NCBI GenBank assembly: GCA_963820495.1
Contig: CAWGAF010000002.1
Location: forward strand, 1,054,001 to 1,118,000
Reading direction: 5' to 3'
Length of the DNA: 64,000 bases
From: JBBIPA01 sp963820495
Lineage (GTDB): Bacteria > Chloroflexota > Dehalococcoidia > GIF9 > UBA5629
Shown: positions 35,742-43,817 of the stretch, piece after piece
Position numbering within the stretch: the first letter of the stretch is position 1
Layout: every line of letters starts with the position of its first letter
The notes under the pieces: model-generated
The model's database searches: none
What the model saw: the letters and a program-made list of their open reading frames with translations, nothing else
Told to the model about the DNA's origin: nothing
Position numbers and translations under genes: made by a program

Positions 35742-37078
35742 ATTCTCATCTAGAGACACCGATATACATTTCTTTTACCTTTTCGTCTTTTTCTAACTCT
35801 GCTGGCGTAGACTCATATACAATCTTGCCCTTTTGTACTACATATACATAATCTGCTACTGCTAAAGCCAAATTAATATTCTGCTCCACCAGCAAGATGG
35901 AAAGACCTCTATGGTTAAGCTCCTTGATTGTGTTACCAAGCTCTTTCACAAGCAATGGAGCCAACCCTTCCGATGGCTCATCCATTAGAAGCAGCTCAGG
36001 ATTGGTCATCAATGCCCGACTAATCGTCAGCATCTGTTGCTCCCCTCCACTGAGAAGATTACCCTTGTGGTGAGACCTTTCTCTCAAACGAGGAAACATG
36101 GAATATATTTTATCTAATGTCCATGCCTCTGGTTGCTCACTACCCCTCGCTCCCATAGTAATATTCTCTTTTACACTCAACGATGAGAAAATTCGCCTAC
36201 CCTGTGGAACTAAGGCTACACCCATCCTGGCAATGCGGTTAGGCTGAAGATTGGTGACATCTCTTTCCTTGACTAATATCTTTCCCTGCCTCGGCGGAGT
36301 AAAACCAATGATTGAGTGTATAATGGTTGTTTTACCCATCCCATTGCGACCCAGTATGGCCACTACAGAGCCTTTCTCTAACTTAAGAGATACACCCCAC
36401 AGGACATGGCTCTCACCATAATAAGTGTGTATGTCGACTAACTCAAGCATCTGTTGCATCATGCTAAGTACCCAAATAAATCTCTTTGACTTCTTGATTG
36501 ACCTGAATTTGTTCCGGTGTACCCTCCGCTATGATTCGCCCGAAATAAAGCACTACTACTCGTTGAGCTAAATTGAAAACTACATCCATATCATGTGCCG
36601 CAAAAACAACTGTAGTGTCTGCCGCCAACTCTTTAATCATGTTAATAAAGCCACTAATTTCACCAGATGCCAATCCCGCAGTAGGTTCATCCATCAGCAA
36701 TAGTTTGGGTTTCGAGGCTAGAGCCAGTATTGTTTCCAGTCTGCGCTGCTCACCATAAGATATGCTTGACGCTATTTCATCCTTTTTATCCCATAAGTCT
36801 ACCTTTTTCAGTAACCGCTCAGCTTCTGAATTAATCTCATTATAACTAGTAGCACGGCGAAACATCTGGTAACGAGAGGGGCTCATGCCCTGTATGGCCA
36901 ATGATATGTTGTCCATTACGGTAAGATCGAAAAAGAAGCGTGTTATTTGAAAAGATCGGCCTAGACCTACGTGAACACGCTGGTACGGAGGCATGCTGGT
37001 TATGTCATCTCCAAAAAGATATAGCCGACCGCTGCTAGCTGCTAGCTCGCCACTAATCACGTTAAAGAGTGTGGTTTT
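35742..37078 (-). repeat. 1,337-bp perfect inverted repeat, right copy
   Basis: This is the reverse complement of 17032-18368 with no mismatch found on a full read-through. It ends at 35742, just past the livF stop, where the sequence changes abruptly. At the other end it degrades within livG, with five synonymous differences in the next 150 bases. Confidence 0.95.
35746..36462 (-). CDS. LivF-type ABC transporter ATPase, copy 2
   Basis: Identical in DNA and protein to the gene at 17648-18364, with the same Walker A (GRNGMGKTT), signature (LSGGEQQ) and Walker B (LLLMDEPSEG). It follows livG copy 2 by one base. It serves the separate LivH and LivM permease subunits of the right-hand operon. 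Confidence 0.95.
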   Translation of the reverse strand: MMQQMLELVDIHTYYGESHVLWGVSLKLEKGSVVAILGRNGMGKTTIIHSIIGFTPPRQGKILVKERDVTNLQPNRIARMGVALVPQGRRIFSSLSVKENITMGARGSEQPEAWTLDKIYSMFPRLRERSHHKGNLLSGGEQQMLTISRALMTNPELLLMDEPSEGLAPLLVKELGNTIKELNHRGLSILLVEQNINLALAVADYVYVVQKGKIVYESTPAELEKDEKVKEMYIGVSR

Positions 37079-37201
37079 TCCCGCCCCATTGGGCCCGATA
37101 ATGGCTACATATTCTCTTTCTTGCACAGTTAGAGACAGGTCCATCAACACCTGGAGACCTCCAAAGTTCTTGCATAACCTGTCTATCCTAAGTGCGTCCA
37201 T
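36464..37201 (-). CDS. LivG-type ABC transporter ATPase, copy 2
   Basis: A 245-residue ATPase with Walker A GPNGAGKTT, SYGEQRR and LLLMDEPTAG. The ATG at 37201 overlaps the end of livM by 14 bases, the same overlap as in the left-hand operon. The protein differs from copy 1 only at residues 2 and 3 (Asp-Ala for Glu-Pro). Confidence 0.94.
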   Translation of the reverse strand: MDALRIDRLCKNFGGLQVLMDLSLTVQEREYVAIIGPNGAGKTTLFNVISGELAASSGRLYLFGDDITSMPPYQRVHVGLGRSFQITRFFFDLTVMDNISLAIQGMSPSRYQMFRRATSYNEINSEAERLLKKVDLWDKKDEIASSISYGEQRRLETILALASKPKLLLMDEPTAGLASGEISGFINMIKELAADTTVVFAAHDMDVVFNLAQRVVVLYFGRIIAEGTPEQIQVNQEVKEIYLGT

Positions 37202-38183
37202 AGCGCTCTTGTACCCTTTTCCAAATTCTAACCAGGCGCATGCTTACTCCCCCTCTAAGGAACATAACAGTCAGAACATAAATCGCTCCTAAAATCAAAG
37301 GCCAGCGCTCTGGCACATACATACTGAAAAAATGTTCCAAAAACACTACTAACACCGCACCTACAACAGGTCCCCAGAAAACATTGGGACTTCCTATTAT
37401 TACCATAAGCAATACGGTAGCAGAAGTGAGAATACCAAGGAATGAAGGACCAACGATCGCAGACTGGTAAATCGATAATACGCCAGCTATACCGGCAAAT
37501 AGTCCTCCCACAATAAAGGCAATGTACTTGTACAGCCATGTATTGTACCCCAGGCTTTTCATGCGGCGCTCATCTCCACATACCCCCTGTAGAGCACGAC
37601 CAAAAAGGGAATTAACTACTCTATACAAAATGAAAAAGCAAATAACAAATAATATGAATACCAGGTAGTAATAGGACATAGAATTCAGGGTAAACCCTGG
37701 TATGCCGATATCTGAATATCTTATACCTACCAATCCATCACTACCACCAGTCACCGTACGCCATTTTATGGCAATGCTGTGAAGCAATTCTCCAATAGCA
37801 AGGGTGACCAGCAAGAAGTATACTCCCGAGACCCGAAGTGCTATGACACCAAAGAAGGCAGCACAAATAATGGCTGCCACAAGCCCAGCAATCATGAGCA
37901 GCCAAAAACTGTCCACGCCGAAATGCTGCATTAGAATTGCTGCAGCATAAGCCCCTGTCCCGAAGTAAGCGGCATGCCCCAGAGATAAAAGTCCTGTATA
38001 ACCGAAGAGAAGATTAAGACTCAAGGCAAAGATTCCATAGACCATGACTTTGACAACCAAACTCCTAATATAAGCGGATACAAAAGGAGGCAATAGTATA
38101 ACGATGACAGCAAGGATAATATAGATTCCATATTGGGTTAACCATCCCCACCGAATATGTTTGCCTGTCAGTTCATTCTTCAC
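37188..38183 (-). CDS. LivM-type ABC permease
   Basis: A 331-residue membrane protein of the LivM family with about nine or ten hydrophobic segments and the conserved LLFGYTGLLSLGHAAYFG and RVSGVYFLLVTLAIGE segments. It starts with GTG at 38183, overlapping the livH stop by four bases (GTGA). It corresponds to the C-terminal half of the fused protein at 15036-16922 but is clearly diverged from it. Confidence 0.92.
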   Translation of the reverse strand: MKNELTGKHIRWGWLTQYGIYIILAVIVILLPPFVSAYIRSLVVKVMVYGIFALSLNLLFGYTGLLSLGHAAYFGTGAYAAAILMQHFGVDSFWLLMIAGLVAAIICAAFFGVIALRVSGVYFLLVTLAIGELLHSIAIKWRTVTGGSDGLVGIRYSDIGIPGFTLNSMSYYYLVFILFVICFFILYRVVNSLFGRALQGVCGDERRMKSLGYNTWLYKYIAFIVGGLFAGIAGVLSIYQSAIVGPSFLGILTSATVLLMVIIGSPNVFWGPVVGAVLVVFLEHFFSMYVPERWPLILGAIYVLTVMFLRGGVSMRLVRIWKRVQERYGRT

Positions 38184-39034
38184 TGCGGTCTCCCTAGAAT
38201 CCCAAAAGGCCTGACTAATAAGATGATTATCATCGCTAGATACACCGTAAATAAAGCAAAATCTGGAAAGTAAGCTTTTCCAAAACTATCAATAAGACCT
38301 ATCACTACAGCCCCTAGTAATGCTCCCTGAACATTGCCTACACCACCAACAACGATTACTATCACGGCAAAAAGTAAAATATCGATGCTGATAGCTGGAT
38401 GTATTCCAATCATTGGCGTTGCCAGAAAGCCAGCCAAACCACCTAAAAGACATCCCAAAAAAAAGATGAAGCTGGCAAATAAGCCATAGTTTACACCCAT
38501 CCCAATCGTCATCTGCTTATCATCCATGCCAGCCCTTATAATAGCTCCGGTTCTAGTTCTCTCTTGAAATAGCCATAGACCAATAAATATTAATATTCCA
38601 ATTAGAATAATGACTAGACGATATAAAGGATATTCAAATCCCATAATTTGCGCTTTCCCTACCAGAAAAGAAGGTAATGAAAATATTCGCTGATGCTGTC
38701 CCCACACCCAAAGAACTATGTTCCCAATTATATAAACAAGCCCTAACGTTAGCAGCACCTGTTCATTCAGCTGTTTATAAAGGCGACCTAAGAATACCCG
38801 TTCTAAAATCAAACCAAGTATCCCAATAACTACTGCCACAATTAAAGCTGCCAGAAAGAAATTCATTCCTCCACTGACAAGACTCACCCCGATAAATGCG
38901 CCAAGAACGTATAATGCTCCGTGCGCCAGGTTGAGGATTCCCATGACGCCGAAGATCAAGGACAAGCCGCTGGCAATGATAAACAATATCATGCCATAGG
39001 AAAGCCCGTTCAATAATTCTTGAAGTACATGCAT
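38180..39034 (-). CDS. LivH-type ABC permease
   Basis: A 284-residue membrane protein of the LivH family (LLNGLSYGMILFIIASGLSL, GVMGILNLAHGALY) ending FGILGRPQ, exactly where the fused paralogue continues into its linker. The ATG at 39034 has GAGG six bases upstream and matches the N terminus of the paralogue; an ATG eight codons earlier falls inside a hairpin arm. Confidence 0.9.
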   Translation of the reverse strand: MHVLQELLNGLSYGMILFIIASGLSLIFGVMGILNLAHGALYVLGAFIGVSLVSGGMNFFLAALIVAVVIGILGLILERVFLGRLYKQLNEQVLLTLGLVYIIGNIVLWVWGQHQRIFSLPSFLVGKAQIMGFEYPLYRLVIILIGILIFIGLWLFQERTRTGAIIRAGMDDKQMTIGMGVNYGLFASFIFFLGCLLGGLAGFLATPMIGIHPAISIDILLFAVIVIVVGGVGNVQGALLGAVVIGLIDSFGKAYFPDFALFTVYLAMIIILLVRPFGILGRPQ

Positions 39035-39054
39035 AATAGGCCTCGTAGACCCCC

Positions 39055-39091
39055 GCATGGCTAAAGCTATTAGTAATAGCTTTAGCCATGC
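39055..39091 (-). terminator. 17-bp hairpin between substrate-binding protein and livH
   Basis: Arms 39055-39071 and 39075-39091 (core GGCTAAAGCTATT) are perfectly complementary with a 3-nt loop. On the minus strand it lies after the receptor stop and just before the livH ribosome-binding site. No T run follows, so it is more likely an mRNA-stabilising or attenuating hairpin than a full terminator, which would give more receptor than permease. Confidence 0.65.
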
Positions 39092-39123
39092 TTATTCACT
39101 TATCTTAATCTTTTGAACTATGA

Positions 39124-40311
39124 CTATTCGCCGGGCATTTTCTTCGATATACCTTCGTACTGCTTGATCATCTTCCAGTAATACTTGCCGCCATCCTTGC
39201 TGTACTCAAACAGGTATATGTCACCGATTGCACAATGTTCCTCATCAAATGATATGGTACCGCTAGGAGTATTTGTTTTAACCTTTGCCCAAGCCTCGAT
39301 AACCTTTGCCGGTGTGGTATCACCTCCCGTCTTCTTCAGAGCATCCAGGTATGTGAGCAATGATGAGTAAGCACCGTAAGAGTAACGGAATGTTTCTGGT
39401 AAGCTGCCATATTTTTTATTCCAACCTTCGACGAATTTCTTGTTGGCAGCAGAAGGATTCTCCAGCCACTCGTGTGCTTGCCCCACCATGCCCAAAGCAT
39501 TGTCACCCAATTCTGCCAAAGTTGACATTTGTTCACCACTGGAGGTTATCATCATTACAGGCATATTTTTGCCAAACTCATAATATTGTTTCAATAAAGG
39601 CCCCATGGTACCAGCGAGCCACAGCCCCAGACAATCAGCTTCCTTAAGATTCGATAAATAGGGAGCGAAATCTAAAGTACCCAATGGAACCAGTTGATGT
39701 TGGATAACAGTGCCCCCTTTGGACTCGAAACCCTTTTCAAAGCCCTCTATAAACTCATAGCCGGCAACGAAATCCTGGGCTATCGTGACTGTTGTTTTAT
39801 AACCTTTTTCTTCGGCAGCATAGACACCTAGTGGATATGCAGACCCCCTTAGCGTACCCCAGGGCAGAAACGCGTTATTACCACCTTCTCGTAGAGTGAA
39901 TATGGACTGCTCTACAAGAGGGGCGAAAGGTGTTCCTATATCCTTCAGGTAACCTTCTACCCCAACAGTAACACCACCATTAAGAGTCCCAATAATCGCA
40001 TCGACCTGATCTTGTTCTACTAATTTTTTGGCTTTCTGCACGCCGGGTTCGGGGGCAAATTGGGTATCTTCATATATAAATTCTATAGGTCTGCCTCCAA
40101 TCTGGGAGCCTTCCAGATCCAGCGCAAGCGGAAAGGCATTCTCAAACCACGGCCCATAGGGCATTTGGGCGCCAGTGTAAGGTATAAGAACTCCTATCTT
40201 TATGGGTTTGCCTCCTTGAGCAGGAGCAGAAGGAGCACAGCCTGGAAGCAGCATCACAATCAAACTAATGCACAACAAAAATCCCAAAAATATCGATAAT
40301 CCTTTTTTCAT
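39124..40311 (-). CDS. Branched-chain amino-acid-type ABC transporter substrate-binding lipoprotein 2
   Basis: A 395-residue LivJ/LivK-family receptor: MKKGLSI, a hydrophobic core, the lipobox LPGC and the mature fold (IKIGVLIPYTGAQMPYG). It is first in the operon SBP-livH-livM-livG-livF-coxM3-coxS3-coxL3-OYE-C. AGGAGGTG precedes the ATG at 40311. It shares the family pattern with the receptor at 10790-11983 (for example PLGTLDFAPYL against PLGTVDFAPYL) but differs across the ligand domain. Confidence 0.9.
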   Translation of the reverse strand: MKKGLSIFLGFLLCISLIVMLLPGCAPSAPAQGGKPIKIGVLIPYTGAQMPYGPWFENAFPLALDLEGSQIGGRPIEFIYEDTQFAPEPGVQKAKKLVEQDQVDAIIGTLNGGVTVGVEGYLKDIGTPFAPLVEQSIFTLREGGNNAFLPWGTLRGSAYPLGVYAAEEKGYKTTVTIAQDFVAGYEFIEGFEKGFESKGGTVIQHQLVPLGTLDFAPYLSNLKEADCLGLWLAGTMGPLLKQYYEFGKNMPVMMITSSGEQMSTLAELGDNALGMVGQAHEWLENPSAANKKFVEGWNKKYGSLPETFRYSYGAYSSLLTYLDALKKTGGDTTPAKVIEAWAKVKTNTPSGTISFDEEHCAIGDIYLFEYSKDGGKYYWKMIKQYEGISKKMPGE

Positions 40312-40566
40312 CTTATTGACACCTCCTGCAAATTTTGATTTTCTTAATAGATTGTAACCCTCTATCAAACCTAGTCTACTTTTCCATATATCACCCCCTT
40401 TATGCTAGGCTAAACCTTGTTGGCAGCCATCAGCTCAATTCCTTTAAGTATGTGAAAGTACTCGGTTATTGAATATGTCCATACACAAGTCTATTTTTAA
40501 ATATATGCGCTTTAAATTCAACTATCAACAAAAGTAGCTGCTCTTCACTAAACTTTAATCAGGAAA

Positions 40567-40589
40567 ATCGATATTGACTCGATATCGAT
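40567..40589. promoter_or_regulatory. Inverted repeat at the start of the right-hand operon transcript
   Basis: ATCGATAT (40567-40574) and ATATCGAT (40582-40589) are exact inverted repeats with a 7-bp spacer. They lie just downstream of the predicted transcription start of the promoter at 40599-40627, a typical place for a repressor operator. No regulator gene for it is recognisable nearby. Confidence 0.45.
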
Positions 40590-40598
40590 AGTTAGCAC

Positions 40599-40627
40599 AT
40601 TTTAAGCGTCGAAATTCAATTTGTCAA
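40599..40627 (-). promoter_or_regulatory. Sigma-70 promoter for the right-hand transport/hydroxylase operon
   Basis: On the minus strand TTGACA (40627-40622) and TAAAAT (40604-40599) are 17 bp apart. Transcription would begin near 40592, leaving an unusually long leader of about 280 nt before the receptor ATG at 40311. The rest of the 40312-40673 stretch has no gene. Confidence 0.7.
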
Positions 40628-40673
40628 TACATACGCCGAGCAAGTTGAAATATTATACAGAAAATAAACTAGA

Positions 40674-40748
<75 letters not shown>

Positions 40749-40926
40749 TCGAAGTGGATGAATAGGATTTCCAATTAAGCCAGTGTTATAGTTTAGACAA
40801 TATTTAGCTTCTAGCTACATTCAATTTGCACGGATAGTATATCATAGCGCCGTGCTGGCTGTGAAGCGGTAGCATGGCCTATCATATATAGCCCAAAACG
40901 TTGTGGACTTGAACTAGAAATTAGTA

Positions 40927-40971
40927 TATAATTAAAACATGTAATTAGCACTCTTGAAACAAGAGTGCTAA
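40927..40971 (+). promoter_or_regulatory. Promoter -10 box and CIRCE operator (HrcA site)
   Basis: TATAAT at 40927-40932 is followed by TTAGCACTC (40945-40953), nine bases, and GAGTGCTAA (40963-40971). This is the exact CIRCE consensus TTAGCACTC-N9-GAGTGCTAA bound by the heat-shock repressor HrcA. It lies at the predicted transcription start and 66 bases before the FmdB-type gene. The -35 box is poor (TGGACT at 17-bp spacing). Confidence 0.9.
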
Positions 40972-41037
40972 TTGTTATGTTAAATAATGGAATAGTGAGT
41001 AATCATATAACTTCCTTTTTTAATCTGGAGGTTTAGC

Positions 41038-41316
41038 ATGCCCATTTATCAGTATGTATGCCCGAGCTGCAATTACAAATTCGAACTAAGGCAAGGCTTC
41101 AATGACAAATGTAAGGCTTCCTGTCCTAAATGTAATAATGGTGCCAGGCGACTTTTCATTCCTGTTCCTATAATCTTCAAGGGCTCAGGTTTCTATGTAA
41201 CCGACAGTACTAAGAAAAGCGAGATACAAGACAGTCCCAAGGAACCACCCAAGGAAATCCCCACCGAAGCCAAAGTGGAGAAGAAAGAGGAATCTCCTAC
41301 GCCTAAAGCATCCTGA
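41038..41316 (+). CDS. FmdB-family zinc ribbon protein, CIRCE-regulated
   Basis: A 92-residue protein beginning MPIYQYVCPSC, the FmdB/putative regulatory zinc ribbon: CPSC and, after the ELRQGF segment, CPKC form the zinc site. The last 30 residues are a Pro/Lys/Glu-rich tail, probably disordered. A GGAGG precedes the ATG. The perfect CIRCE site upstream implies heat-shock induction through HrcA. A function in protein quality control is inferred only from this regulation. Confidence 0.85.
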   Translation: MPIYQYVCPSCNYKFELRQGFNDKCKASCPKCNNGARRLFIPVPIIFKGSGFYVTDSTKKSEIQDSPKEPPKEIPTEAKVEKKEESPTPKAS

Positions 41317-41431
41317 CCCTGCATGAGCTAGTGTCGCTTTTCATTGGATTAACCTCAACAACTATTCCACGCCAAGCTCCTTGCTTATTTCTATTTTTCT
41401 GTGCTACACTCAAATCAATTATGTCCCTTAT

Positions 41432-41508
41432 GTCCCTGTAGCTCAGACGGACAGAGCAGCTGCCTTCTAAGCAGCGGGTCGTGGGTTCGAATCCCACCAG
41501 GGACTCCA
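41432..41508 (+). tRNA. tRNA-Arg (TCT)
   Basis: A complete 77-nt cloverleaf with encoded CCA. The acceptor stem GTCCCTG pairs with CAGGGAC, the anticodon stem is GCTGC/GCAGC with loop CTTCTAA (anticodon TCT), and the T arm is GTGGGTTCGAATCCCAC. Confidence 0.95.
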
Positions 41509-41593
41509 ACTCGGTTAATTTTATATTAAAAGCGCCATTCATGAAATTCGGGGAGTAATAGAAATTATACATGGCGACAGGGTGTCTTCCTGT

Positions 41594-42148
41594 TCATAAC
41601 TCTGACCAGCGCTGACGTACCATAACAGAAACAGAGTCTCCCGCTTTTGCTGGAATCAAGTGCAGGTTATAAGAGTAGAAGTTTGAAGTTGAATTTGTTA
41701 TAACGTACCTGAACTTGGTTACACCCGTTGTGTACCGCGTCTTGAATTCCCAATGTAATGAACGCTGAACAACAGCCCCATCGACTTCTAGCTCTAGGTC
41801 ATCAGGAACATATTCAAACCAAAAATCTATTGCCTTATCAGCAATAATCTCAGTTTCCTCTTTGGTAATTGATGGTATTCCTATAGGAAAGACACTATTA
41901 AGTTCATCAACCACGATTCGACGTTCAACGTAATCCTGGCGGGGTTTATCCGCTGTTTGTGATGATTGTGTTAAATCCTGTGGCTGTCCCGGTGTCATTG
42001 CTGGCGACGGCGAATCAGTCTTCGGCGGGAAGGTGTATATATCAACCTCAGGTGACTTCGAATTGCCTATAGGTTGGCAACCAATGATAAATAAACAGGT
42101 AAATAAGAGCATTAATGCTAGATATCGGCCATCTCTATTCATATGCAC
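41594..42148 (-). CDS. Hypothetical lipoprotein
   Basis: A 184-residue secreted lipoprotein: MHMNRDGRY, a hydrophobic segment and the lipobox LFIIGC near residue 24, then a Pro/Ser/Thr-rich linker of about 45 residues. The C-terminal region from about residue 75 looks globular (EEWIIADKAIDFW-like helix, then a beta-rich end). No family is recognised. GGAAAG lies seven bases before the ATG; a second ATG two codons later is also possible. It stands alone. Confidence 0.7.
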   Translation of the reverse strand: MHMNRDGRYLALMLLFTCLFIIGCQPIGNSKSPEVDIYTFPPKTDSPSPAMTPGQPQDLTQSSQTADKPRQDYVERRIVVDELNSVFPIGIPSITKEETEIIADKAIDFWFEYVPDDLELEVDGAVVQRSLHWEFKTRYTTGVTKFRYVITNSTSNFYSYNLHLIPAKAGDSVSVMVRQRWSEL

Positions 42149-42385
42149 GCACTTTCCTTCAATTTTTTCTTTATAAGCATTATACCATGATGATATGGTT
42201 CAACTTCGCGGTTTTTTATGGCTGCCTCCGTTTACAATAAATTTGTAGTTTGCTGCCTTTTCAAAATCGTGCTTGGATGCTGGAGTAGATCATCATATAA
42301 ATGTATTCAACTCTATACAGGATATAATTTCCACGATATAATAAGACATATAGTCAAAATCATTCAGTAGAGAGGTGATAAAAGA

Positions 42386-42463
42386 TTGTCTAGATTTGTT
42401 CTTTTTATCTTAATTCTGGCTATTGCAATCATTATATGGCAATTGCTTGGTGGAGGCTGCTAG
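42386..42463 (+). CDS. Possible 25-residue single-membrane-segment peptide
   Basis: A TTG-started frame encodes 25 residues: a short basic start (MSR), about 15 hydrophobic residues, Trp-Gln and the end LLGGGC. AGAGGTG lies about nine bases before the TTG and TATAAT-like sequence is further upstream. The membrane segment and ribosome-binding site are what make it credible; the size leaves it uncertain. Confidence 0.3.
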   Translation: MSRFVLFILILAIAIIIWQLLGGGC

Positions 42464-42537
42464 ATAACTGCCAAAACTATAGCCCTTCTATCCATATTAT
42501 CATCTGAGTCTGAATGTTTTACTAAGGAATTGAATTT

Positions 42538-43776
42538 ATGCCCCAGATTTATATTATAGATGTCACAAATCGAGATGGTGTCCAGACTGCCAAGCTAGGT
42601 TTATCCAAACTAGCAAAAACGATGTTGAACATGTATCTCAATGAGATGGGCGTTTTTCAATCAGAGTTTGGTTTCCCAACTACCAAACATGAATCACGCT
42701 ATCTCCAAGCTAACTTGGAGCTAGCTGACATGGGTATTTTGAAACCTATGCGCCTAGGTGGATGGATAAGAGCAGCAGTAGACGACGTTAAAGCAGCTTT
42801 TAGACTTGTTCCTAATATAAAACACCTTAACCTTTCTATATCCACCTCCAAGCAAATGATAGTTGGAAAGTTTCAGGGGAGAAAAACGGAAGACGATGTA
42901 GTCAAAATGATGACTGACGCCGTAGATGCTGCTGTCTCACTGGGTGCTGAATTCATAGGTGTTAACGCTGAAGACGCGTCCAGAACAGATTTGAAATACC
43001 TGATCGAGTTTGCTTCAGAGGCTAAAACACACGGCGCCCATAGGCTTAGGTATTGCGACACTCTGGGTTATGATAACCCATTCAGTATATATGAGAGTGT
43101 GAAAGCTTTAGCGGAAAACACAGCTATGCCTATTGAGATTCATTGCCATGGTGATCTGGATATGGCCGTAGCTAATTCCATTGCTGGGGCTAAGGGGGCT
43201 ATAGATGGTGGGCAAGATGCTTATATCAACACTACCGTTAACGGAATTGGAGAAAGGGCTGGTAACGCTGATTTAGTAGCTACAGTTCTGGCAGTGCTCA
43301 AATCCAAGGGTTTTGCCGAAAAATATAAGCTGGGAATACCCATAGACCTATCAAAGGCATGGAAAACAGCCAAATATGCCAGCTATGCTTTCAGAGTTCC
43401 AATTCCCATAAACCAGCCTGGTGTGGGAGCCAACGTCTTTGCTCATGCTTCAGGTATTCATGCTGATGGGGTACTAAAGGACCCTAGTAACTATGAGCTA
43501 TATAGCTACGAAGAGCTTGGAAGAGGGGAACCTGAAGAGGTAGATACGGGCAGGGAAATATGTTCTGGTGAATATGGAGGAATTTCAGGTTTTAGCCATA
43601 TAATGGGGAAAATCGAGGTCTCGTTTAAGGATGCTGCCGAAGCAGAAGAAATTCTGGAACTGGTGAGGTACGCTAATGTTGAGGCGCAAAAACCCCTTGT
43701 AGAGGATGAATTGCTTTTCATCGCTAAATATCCCCAAATTACCAAGAAGCTATTAACGCTGTTGCCATTAACATAA
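42538..43776 (+). CDS. Homocitrate/isopropylmalate-synthase-family enzyme, possible Re-citrate synthase
   Basis: A 412-residue DRE-TIM metallolyase that condenses acetyl-CoA with a 2-oxoacid. The metal/substrate motif is DVTNRDGVQT (family D-x-T-x-RDG-x-Q), and the metal-binding HxH is IHCHGDLDMA, followed by the GIGERAGNADL acetyl-CoA/catalytic segment. The protein lacks the long leucine-feedback domain of LeuA. NifV-like proteins of this size in Dehalococcoides and clostridia act as Re-citrate synthases, and that role is plausible here because no nif genes are nearby. Specificity is not decided by the motifs. Confidence 0.8.
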   Translation: MPQIYIIDVTNRDGVQTAKLGLSKLAKTMLNMYLNEMGVFQSEFGFPTTKHESRYLQANLELADMGILKPMRLGGWIRAAVDDVKAAFRLVPNIKHLNLSISTSKQMIVGKFQGRKTEDDVVKMMTDAVDAAVSLGAEFIGVNAEDASRTDLKYLIEFASEAKTHGAHRLRYCDTLGYDNPFSIYESVKALAENTAMPIEIHCHGDLDMAVANSIAGAKGAIDGGQDAYINTTVNGIGERAGNADLVATVLAVLKSKGFAEKYKLGIPIDLSKAWKTAKYASYAFRVPIPINQPGVGANVFAHASGIHADGVLKDPSNYELYSYEELGRGEPEEVDTGREICSGEYGGISGFSHIMGKIEVSFKDAAEAEEILELVRYANVEAQKPLVEDELLFIAKYPQITKKLLTLLPLT

Positions 43777-43817
43777 TCTAGGTTACTTGATCAGCAGGTA
43801 TCAATTTTTCATCGCTA

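Noticed and set aside
41303..41572. An 89-residue minus-strand frame containing GFEPTTRCLEGSC
   Set aside because: It is the antisense translation of tRNA-Arg at 41432-41508. This GFEPTT sequence is a well-known false protein over tRNA genes.
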